This document shows, in pieces, positions 56,200 through 64,000 of a stretch of 64,000 nt of DNA. The position numbers and the translations under genes were made by a program. Location: contig NC_079380.1 in NCBI RefSeq assembly GCF_021018895.1, positions 11,350,236 to 11,414,235 of the forward strand, in the 5' to 3' direction. The first letter of the stretch is position 1. Every line of letters starts with the position of its first letter. This DNA comes from Seriola aureovittata. Lineage: Eukaryota > Chordata > Actinopteri > Carangiformes > Carangidae. The notes under the pieces are model-generated. The model was not told the origin of the DNA, made no database searches, and saw only the letters and a list, made by a program, of their open reading frames with translations.

Positions 56200-56440
56200 C
56201 AAGCTGCGGAGCAGTGTGTGAACACCGGCGATAATGAAACTGCACACCATCGACATCATTAAAGATAATATTGGCTCATTTTGTGCTGGGACACATTCTC
56301 CGAGGAAGATGCTGCAAACAACAGTTAGAGCTAATTTTGCCCGAGCACGGCACATAAACACCTTCCTACTATCATATCACTGGCTCTCACCATTCTCCGC
56401 ACCTCTGACGCTTTGTTGGAGGGACAAAGATGTACTATAG
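56200..56440. promoter_or_regulatory. Candidate conserved non-coding element
   Basis: Complex sequence with CpG and AT cores together: CACCGGCGATAATGAAACTG, ATCATTAAAGATAATATTGG, GAGCTAATTTTGCCCGAGC. It is open for 68 codons on the + strand from 56234, but the peptide is unrecognised and lacks splice sites. Confidence 0.4.
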
Positions 56441-57528
56441 GTTGGTTTGCAGGAAACAGATCCCAGGTCAAGGCAAAGGCTTGTCTGAAGGCGTCTCCAG
56501 CGTGTGTCTAATTGAGCGCTGTGTAGTTAATTGTTGTGCGTGGGAGGGCAGAAATCAATCTGTTTTCTCACTGCCGTGACTTCTAGGCCCTGGGGTGAGA
56601 GACTGGAGCTGGCAGACACAGACACGCACGTACGCACATGCACAGCTCTGCCAAAAGACCCCAAAACCATGCCTTGCAAGCACAAACTTGCACATGCAGA
56701 CACATACCCTTCCTCTACTGGCGCGCACACTCCTCCGAGGAAGAGGATGTGCATGAGGGGTTATTGAGTCAGGGTAAAGTCAGATCCATCTATCGATCGG
56801 CTGCTAGCTGAGAGAGGAGTCAGGAACGTGAGACCTGCACAGGTCAGGGGGCCAAGAGACTGAGGGGATGAGAGACAGTAAAAGAGGGAGAGAGAGAGCG
56901 AAACCTACAGAGCTTAAAGCTAGCAGCACTCCCCCCCCCATCCTCTTTGAATGCAGAGCCAGCGGTCTGCTTTGACGTGGATATTCAAAGGAGCTCTGCT
57001 CAGCTTCATGAACATTAGAATGAGATTTCTTCAATTTGTAACTTGGGTCAGTGCCATACGTCAGATCAATGGGAGAGAAAGAGACTTCTAGAGAGTACTA
57101 ACAGCAGCTAATTGTTATCCTTATCTTTTCAACTGTATCAACTGCTATACATTTTTCTATACTTAATGTATAATATATATATAATTAATCTATAGTGAGC
57201 CAGTGTGTCAATTAACATATAAATGCCTTCTACAAATAATGTATTAATTTACATATTCAACTAATCAGCTCATTTGCATGTGTTTAGTTATCTTTAAGGG
57301 TGTTTCAATTTATGACTGAGTGCTGCTGTCAGTGAATGCTTATTTGCATTTTAAATCTTTAACTGTGTGGAAAATGCAGTGTTCCCTCCACATTGAGCCA
57401 AAACGGCTGTGCTGGTTTAGGGGGAATTTGCAGCAAGAGTGTCACCTGAATAATTTACTTTTCCTTTCAATGGGATCAGAGTACCAACTCACTTCTGATC
57501 TCATTTGAACCACGAAAGCTCCTCTCCC
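56441..57528. other. Non-coding DNA, nothing firm
   Basis: Mixed sequence with CA/CG patches at 56610-56720, a C9 run near 56931-56939 and AT-rich sequence at 57100-57350. No exon is supported. Confidence 0.45.
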
Positions 57529-57620
57529 ATTGGCTGACAGCAGCTGGCTGAATGTCTGCAATCCCCCTTTTGATTGGCTGAGAGTTATTTATTTTCACCC
57601 AGTCAAAAAACTCGTCCATT
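57529..57620. promoter_or_regulatory. Paired CCAAT-type boxes (ATTGGCTGA x2) with CAGCTG E-box
   Basis: ATTGGCTGA occurs at 57529-57537 and 57573-57581 in the same orientation, 44 bases apart. CAGCTG lies at 57541-57546. On the minus strand both read TCAGCCAAT, the preferred NF-Y context. TTATTTATTTTC follows. Confidence 0.4.
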
Positions 57621-57889
57621 ATTGATGGGAATGAAGCAAACTGGGATCTGATGATGAGATGTGAAAATAGGATGAGAACTGCAGAGGGGTGGAGGGAGCA
57701 TGCGAGTACAAAACAGGGGCGGTGGGGGTTGTGGAGGGGCAGAGACGTGAGGTTGAAGAGAGATATGTAGAGGGGGGAGGGGTGATAAGGTGGGTGAGTA
57801 CAAACAGTACTATCCTTCACTTGGATAGCAGCAGCAGGCGCCATGAGATGTCTGTTGATTCATCTCCCTTTATGTGCTCAGTTCCCTTT
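57621..57889. repeat. Purine-rich G-rich tract
   Basis: GGGGCGGTGGGGGTTGTGGA and AGAGGGGGGAGGGGTG-type text. Moderate G-quadruplex potential; no gene. Confidence 0.5.
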
Positions 57890-58090
57890 CTCTGCCGAAC
57901 CTTTTTACCCGAACAAAGGCAGACGGAGGGAGTGATTCAGAGTGACCAGGCGCCCGAGACTCCCGGAACGGCGAGGGGAAGAAAGGTCACGTGAAACAGG
58001 AGGTTCCATGGAGACCACCGACCAGAACGAAATGTGTCGATGAACTGATGTACTCGGGCCCTCCGGGGACGAGGAGGAGATGGAGGGAAA
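57890..58090. other. CpG-rich patch
   Basis: About 16 CpG in 200 bases (GCGCCCGAGACTCCCGGAAC, GTCGATGAACTG, CTCCGGGGACGAGGAGG) against a CpG-poor background, plus a GTCACGTG E-box (57987-57994). It may be a small CpG island linked to the paired CCAAT boxes 350 bases upstream. No start codon or donor is convincing. Confidence 0.4.
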
Positions 58091-59069
58091 AATGAGTATT
58101 CGGAGAGAAAGAAAAAGAAAGTGTGGGCAGAGGCAGTGCGGTGTATGTGCGCTCATTTGAAGGTGTGTGTCTGGGTGCACAATGTCTCAAGGCGTAACCA
58201 TTACGCCAGCGCACAAAATACACACAAAATATACAAGTGCGTGTGTAGTGAATGCATGGGAGTGTTCTCATGTCTGTGTTTTTGTGTGTGTACTTGCTTA
58301 GCTTCAGTCTATAAGCGGCGGTGGTGGGGGAGGCGCTCGGCACAGACCCTCTGGATCCTCTCCATGCTCTGATGGGTGTTCACCTGGTGTGGATCCCGGC
58401 AAAGCGTCTGCAGCACCGCGCTTTTGGTAATTAACAGAAGCAGGCAGTGGAAAGCAGCACCTGTTACAGCCTGACTGACTGAGGCCCTGAGCTCTGGGCT
58501 CTGGGCTGTGTCTCCCACTGCTCCTCTCTAATAATCAGACCACCACCGCCTGTCCCTCCTATGGGACATCAAAGCTCGAATGTGTGCACTTGCTTGTTTG
58601 TGCGGTTGTGTGTGTTGTTCAAAACCAAAAAAAAAGGAGGCAGATTAAGCGGAGGTGGAGACAAAGAGGAGGAGACTCACTTGTAAATAGTAGCTCTGCA
58701 CTTAGCTTGAGGTTGTCTGTGTGGTTTCAAGCTAATCCATGTGCACACCTGAGTAATAGACATATTACACTATTGTTGTGCTGGAGAATTGATTAACTCC
58801 TATAGCACCCTATTTTTGCCACTCCTGCTCAGACTCATTTATACAAACACCAGCAATTTCTCTGTTGATTCAGTCGTTGCAAATTGCAGATACAAATGAA
58901 TAAATGCTTATACATTCAGTTGAGATTTAGCTGAATAAGATGACCACACACTCGTGTTTGCATGTGTCCATGCGTGTGTACATGTACACTTTTATTTCCA
59001 CTCAGTTATTCCTGAGTAGTTATGAAGGCTGCTACTGTGCTGTATGTGGGACACCATCAGTATGCATCC

Positions 59070-59072
<3 letters not shown>
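58091..59072. other. Non-coding DNA, nothing firm
   Basis: TG/CA-mixed patch at 58130-58300. GC-rich unique sequence at 58315-58580 is open on the minus strand for 69 codons without recognised motifs. 58800-58960 is AT-rich. Confidence 0.45.
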
Positions 59073-59133
<61 letters not shown>

Positions 59134-59152
59134 TGGGGGTGGAGGTGGGGGG
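59073..59152 (+). repeat. (TG)30 followed by a G-rich tract
   Basis: TG at 59073-59132 runs into GG-T-G5-T-GG-A-GG-T-G6, which has weak (two-tier) G-quadruplex potential. It is the same order as at 43.81-43.86 kb. Confidence 0.92.
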
Positions 59153-59996
59153 CATATGTGAGTGTGACAAAGGCAGACAGAGAAGGGAAGAGTTAAAGGA
59201 AGTGAGTGACAGCCATGTTTTAGAATTGGGGCATGTCAGACCGGCCTGCTATGTCAGAATCTCCTGATGCCCACTCTGCCCATCCCAAAGCTGGATAACC
59301 TTGGCAGGCAGATTGGGGCCACTACTATCAAATTAGATACATCACTCACACACAAACACACACAGACATTCACACACACAACATTGCACTACACAAACCT
59401 CTCAGACGTGCATTTGGGAAAGGTAGACATGTTTGCATCCAGATAAACAAGCGAACACCCACTCGCTGTGCTCTGGCAACGAAAATCATCTGGATAACTC
59501 GAGACAGGTGGAGAGGCTGAAGGAAACTGCACTTTTTAAAGTTGCAGCGTAGTTAAATTACTAAAAACTAAATTGGGTACTCTACTGCCCAACTGAGAGA
59601 AGGCACGGGGTTGATAAAAGTCCAGATACAGTCATCTTAAGTTTAGTTAATGTGCACTCACATTAAAGGTGAGAATCATACGCACATAAAGTGCTCAGTA
59701 TGCTCTGTGCGTTTGTTCCACTTATATGCTAGTGAGTGTAAAGCTCAGACATTAGCAGCTTCTCTAATAAACAGCGCTCTCAAGCTATCGTGTCAGACAT
59801 CTAAACCTGGAACCTGGAAAATGAATCAAACGTTGATACTGTGAAAAGCATATCACAGATTTAGTGGCTGTTAACAATAAAAAAGGGCTGCTCTTTATCA
59901 GCTGACAGCTAAGACTTGCATGTTCTTACAACCTTTGAACGCACCATAGCACAACAACAACGTCCGCTTCACATTCAGTGAGCAGCCTGCAGCAGA
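59153..59996. other. Non-coding DNA, nothing recognised
   Basis: Mixed sequence with short CA patches near 59345-59390. No gene. Confidence 0.5.
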
Positions 59997-60029
59997 CTTT
60001 CTTTTTCTTTTTCTTTTTCTTTTTTCTTT
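59997..60029. repeat. (CTTTTT)n hexamer microsatellite
   Basis: Five units with slight length variation. Confidence 0.92.
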
Positions 60030-61139
60030 AACCAAATTTAGTGAAAGGGATGAAACATGTTTAATGAAGGAAAAAGTAGGAAACAATTTGGGCGAGTTAA
60101 ATACAAAGCATGATACAGTTAGATGTTCAAATTACATGGTCACACCACTTCACTGTGAACTAGAGAAAAACATTTATAGTCAGCAATGATGAAGCAAAGA
60201 GTGACTGATTTGTCTGAACTGTTCAACACTAGAATATATAAGTATATAAAGTCTTAGCTCTGTTTCTGGTCAGTTTGATCCTCCAGACTCTTAACTAGTC
60301 TCACTGACTTCAAACCGGCGCCTGCATAAAGAGGCAAGGATCCCCAAAGTGGCAAGTTGAAGATGTGATGGAATAATTAGTTGATGGTGCCACTGACACA
60401 AAAGATGGATACTTCCATTGTAGGGTCTCAGCAATGAGATGAAAAGAATGTCAACCTATTTTTAAATGTCACTGTCTCTTCTTGTTCTGAATCCCTGCTC
60501 CACTTTGTGCCACAGATCTAAACTAGGTCAACATCACATGTGGCGCCCCGGTGGGCTCTTCTCTGTGTGTACATGTGTGAGAGTGTGCATGTGGGTGAAC
60601 ATGTGTGCAAATGCTTCGAGCCATGATCATATGCATCTTACTGACACCAACACTTCAGCAGCGGGTGTTCGCCTTGAGTGAATCCCAAAGGTAGCTAAAT
60701 AGTTACGAATGAGTTTTTTCCACACGCAATTATTGTCTATCGTCCCCAATTAGGGGTGAGCATGCATTATCTGCAAATTGTTTAAGTCTGTGCTAACTAT
60801 TAGAGAGAGAGAGAGAGAGAGCTGTGAATAGGTGGGAGTGTTAAAGGATTGTGTGCCTGTGTGGATGCATAGCAACTTTGCGTGTAATTCTGTCTGTGTG
60901 ATGTGCATCCGTCACGTGTTTGTACACAGCATATGCTTGGCTATGGGTGTACTGTAGCGCAACAGTGAGGCGGGGTTGCCCTGCTGGAGCAGATTAATAG
61001 ACACTGATAATAATACACACAACTCACAGCGCTTCTGTCCTTAATGAAGATGGATCTAGCCGAGCCTGGCGGTGCACAGGCACTCGGGGTGGCAGCCTGC
61101 CAGTCACAGCCAAGTGACATCTGGGAACAGCTCAATGCA
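60030..61139. other. Non-coding DNA with (GA)10 at 60802-60821
   Basis: Otherwise mixed. A GC-richer stretch lies at 61040-61140. No exon or RNA was recognised. Confidence 0.5.
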
Positions 61140-61330
61140 AAGGGCGGGAGGGAGCAAGATTCACCAGAGAGTACAATTTCATAACATTATCATGTTATAT
61201 CATAATCCATTGTTGGTGGCTCATAAGATTAATGTCAGGGCCGGCAGTTATCACTCTTGTTGTTGAGACTTAATGGTCACAGTGAATTATTCATTTCCTG
61301 CTATTGATTTGCGACGCAACTCATGCTGAC
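61140..61330. promoter_or_regulatory. Candidate conserved non-coding element
   Basis: ATAACAT-TATC-ATGTTAT (61181-61198) is an exact 7-base inverted repeat. CATAATCCATTGTTGG (OTX-type TAATCC beside SOX-type ATTGTT), AAGATTAATGTC and GTGAATTATTCATTTCC follow. Repeat-free and complex. Confidence 0.4.
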
Positions 61331-62242
61331 AAAGTTGACAGCACAGGTTGACTGATACTGAGCATATCTAATTTGACTGTGAGGTTGAGAAGCAGCGGGA
61401 AAGAAATGGAGTAGAAAGCGTGAGATAAAAAGTCAGAAAGCCAGAAACAAGCCAAGGTTATGTGGCACAGCGCACAGAGACGTGTAGCACAAATTGGTAT
61501 GCTCAACTTTCTGCGTCCCCTAGGTGTTTTTTAAAGAGATTTCTATGTTTTTAGATCATAAATTTCACCTTTTGTCAATGCAAAATTGCAATTAATGTAC
61601 AGTTTTTTGGTGATTGCTTGAGAGGTGACTGCCAAACTGGGTCAGAGGTTTGTTCGCTGTAAGATATTAGAGCCCATTAGAGCGAGGCTGCAGCCAGTGT
61701 TTGTGTGAGAAGACAGGTGGGCAGTGAGGTCACTTCCTCTGGCAGCTGTGGCGGGCATCACAGGGCCAGGCATTGATGGGTGGTGGCATTGCCTCCTGTT
61801 GCATCAGTAATAATGAACAGTGACAAGCTCTCCACCGCTAGAATAAATCACAGGCCACACTAGAGACACTGAAGACCAGGCCGGGGGAACATGTTCTCTC
61901 TGCTGCGCGGTGACTGGCTGGCTGGCTAGGGGCAGACTATCTCTATCAGTCATTCACAGATGCCGTGCTGTTATCACACACAGCGAACCCTCCTCAGATA
62001 CTCGTGCACTCCGATTAACATGTACAACTGTCACTCAGGAATATTGGGCTCTTACTGGCAGCTTTATAAGCACTGAGTATTTTTATTATTTTTTTTTTTG
62101 AGAACTGCTACTGTTTCGGAAACATACAATCGTTAAAGCGTAGACTCTAGAGATGAGGAGGTGTTCGGAGAGCTGGAGCTGAGGGCGGATGCTGAAGCTG
62201 GAAAAAGTGGTTCAGGAGTGTCTGTTGAATAAAGTGAGAGGG
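61331..62242. other. Non-coding DNA, nothing recognised
   Basis: Mixed sequence. GGCTGGCTGGCTAGG near 61917 is a short tetramer run. Confidence 0.5.
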
Positions 62243-62279
62243 TCTCTCTCTCTCTTTCTCTCTCTCTCTCCCTCCCCCC
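62243..62279. repeat. (CT)n microsatellite
   Basis: CT run with TTTC and CCC interruptions. Confidence 0.92.
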
Positions 62280-62519
62280 TTCCCTTTGCCTTTACCTCTT
62301 TGACAGCCACACTAGCCCTGTTTGATATCCCTCCGCTGTGTTCTGCAGCTCTGCAGATTCCCTCGTCTCATTTGCATTCCCTTAAAGCACACTTCCATTA
62401 AAGTCTCCCCCTGTTTTTTTGTCTCTTCCCTCTTTGCTTCGGTTTCTTCAAATAGGTCTTTTTTTTCCCTGGGTTGCTGTTTTGGAGGGAGCCTTATTCC
62501 CTGTTGACTACACAGCCTA
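62280..62519. other. Pyrimidine-leaning non-coding DNA
   Basis: T/C-rich with a T8 run. Nothing else was seen. Confidence 0.5.
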
Positions 62520-62690
62520 TCCCCGCTCTCCCTGAGTCAGTAATCAAACACATTGGCCCTAATACACAGGCCATTACAAGAGCTCTGATGTTCCATCTGC
62601 ACACAGCCGGCACAATGGTGTCATTATATAAACAGCCCTGCTGCTGCAGCCAGTGAGATACTATCACACCAGAGCTCCGGCCTTAACTGA
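62520..62690. promoter_or_regulatory. Candidate conserved non-coding element
   Basis: GAGTCAGTAATCAAACAC, GGCCCTAATACACAGGCC (an imperfect palindrome), CACAATGGTGTCATTATATA and GCTGCTGCAGCCAG. Repeat-free complex sequence. Confidence 0.35.
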
Positions 62691-62829
62691 CCTACCACAG
62701 TAAATGGAGAAGTGTTGGGATGATCTGACCTGAATGTGCTTGTGTAGTCACTGCTAGCCTAACAACATTATCCATCCTGAATGAATGCTCTAGTGTTAAA
62801 ACATTACAGTAGGCTATCAGTTCTCACTA

Positions 62830-63130
62830 TGGCCAAGCTCGTGCGGGCTGTTGAGCATCAATGCAAATGCAATAGAATCAGGTTGTTGTGAAGGAATAAT
62901 ATCTAATGCTATTATGCTGTCTTTGCTAGCGATAGCCTCACCAAAAAGGATTAGGGAGATTAGTGATAGGCCCAACTGGAAGATAACAATGAAGGATTGT
63001 GGGAGGGCAGCGGTTTATACAAGCTGGTATCATATTTTTTTCTGCAGTGACATTGATTCGATCTTGTTTTGGCTGCTGTTGGGTGTACAGAGGTGGGATT
63101 GCACAATTTGTGGAAAATTATGTTAAACCT
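62830..63130. promoter_or_regulatory. Candidate conserved non-coding element with POU octamer
   Basis: CATCAATGCAAATGCAATAG contains an exact octamer ATGCAAAT (62861-62868). TAATATCTAATGCTATTATG and AGATTAGTGATAGG follow. A 91-codon frame over this block has no recognised domain. Confidence 0.4.
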
Positions 63131-64000
63131 ATGTTTTTGGAGTTTAGAGTTAGAGGACACTAAATGCTAAACTGTCATGGTTTCCTGTTGAAATTCATAG
63201 ATAATGGCATCAGATTGTGCCAGGCTTTTGCCCTTGATGTCACTTTCAGCACAGTGACTGAGGCAAACACTGTCTCATAATCAGACTGATCTGATTCCAT
63301 GTGCTCTGTGTTAATGGCTGATTTTGACACACACTGCAAGTGGAAGTGTGTCCAAATCATCACTTTGGCTAATTTGAATAATCATTGAATTAAATTCAAC
63401 TGTCATACCTCGGCATCCTGGAAGGCAGGTTTGACAGTAAAAACACAGCCTCCCACTCAGCAAAGCTCGCTCGCAGATGGCGATGGTAATGATATTTCAT
63501 GGTATGTCTGTTACGTTTCGAAAGAAAAAGTAAGATAATTATATTCACTTTGGCAAGTGATTAGTTTTATGGAGGTGAAGAAGTAATTAATGAATTCTAT
63601 CACATCCTCATTTATTGTTACACTTCCATGTATTACTCCCTCTTGCCTAACTCAGGAGAGTACAAAAGAGTATGGAGTGTGACAAAGCTTCAGCACCAAT
63701 GAGTCAGAGGGAGAATTACTTCGAGGCCCCCAGGCGAAGCATACGTTTTTGTCATTCTCTGCAGTCTCATCAAACTCTAATACTACATGGCTAGCCTTCA
63801 CTGAGTCTAGTGATACTTTCCTTTTGGAATAAAGTGTCTGTCTCAGACGTGTGACTGATACCAAATCCCAACAGCACTGAGTAAAACAATGTAGCTGTGT
63901 GCAGTTTATTCCAATTTAAGTGGATGTTGGATGTTTATTTCAACTGAATTTTTTACTTGATTACAAATATTTAATGCAGCAGTTTGCATCACTTTCTGAT
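63131..64000. other. Non-coding DNA to window end
   Basis: Mixed and AT-rich sequence. Blocks at 63540-63660 and 63690-63860 are complex and could be regulatory. No exon, RNA or repeat family was recognised. Confidence 0.5.

Noticed and set aside
1..64000. tRNA, rRNA, known miRNA hairpins, CRISPR-like arrays, prokaryotic operons
   Set aside because: I looked for tRNA B-box arms, familiar intronic miRNA seeds (miR-9, -124, -128, -137, -153, -181, -204, -218) and regularly spaced repeats. None was found apart from the SINE. Regular repeats here are microsatellites.

Overview
The window looks like ray-finned (teleost) fish nuclear DNA and is almost entirely non-coding. The signs are about sixteen long (CA)n/(TG)n microsatellites in 64 kb, moderate GC with scarce CpG, long homopolymer runs, a tRNA-like SINE, decayed eukaryotic DNA transposons, and no run of compact ORFs. 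No protein-coding exon could be assigned with confidence. The longer open frames lie in low-complexity pyrimidine- or purine-rich DNA or run through microsatellites and are not genes. No tRNA, rRNA, known miRNA, CRISPR array or bacterial-type operon was recognised.

Layout. From 1 to about 29.8 kb the DNA reads as intergenic. It holds a decayed transposon with a RecQ-like helicase motif (3.6-4.1 kb), a retroelement-like repeat (4.3-4.7 kb), a hAT transposase relic interrupted by a MITE (16.9-17.6 kb) and a SINE (28.6 kb). Several high-complexity, homeodomain-motif-rich blocks in the same stretch look like conserved non-coding elements (9.9, 12.6, 20.0, 20.6, 21.6, 23.4 kb). At 29.85-31.1 kb the base composition changes: a GC box, a TATA box and a CpG-rich stretch end in a purine-rich leader with a good splice donor at 30,811/30,812. 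This is the best candidate for a gene start, on the + strand with a non-coding first exon. If so, the remaining 33 kb is mostly first intron.

The right half (31-64 kb) is denser in microsatellites, G-quadruplex-capable tracts and candidate regulatory blocks (32.4, 33.9, 36.3, 39.1, 44.9, 50.0, 51.2, 51.8, 54.2, 55.5, 56.2, 61.2, 62.6, 62.9 kb). Two compact promoter/enhancer-like modules stand out. At 53.74-53.87 kb there are two CCAATCAGGG boxes 24 bp apart, a CATCTG E-box, a full TGACGTCA CRE and a TATA-like TTTTAAA. At 57.5-58.1 kb there are two ATTGGCTGA boxes followed by a CpG-rich patch.

The likeliest reading is the 5' end and first intron of a developmentally regulated gene whose coding exons lie outside the window. 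The gene's identity cannot be read from this sequence. Every 'conserved element' call rests on sequence texture and motifs only, because no cross-species alignment was available. I found no convincing novel molecular system; the most useful leads are the candidate promoter, the CRE/NF-Y module, the nested transposon relic and the structured repeats.
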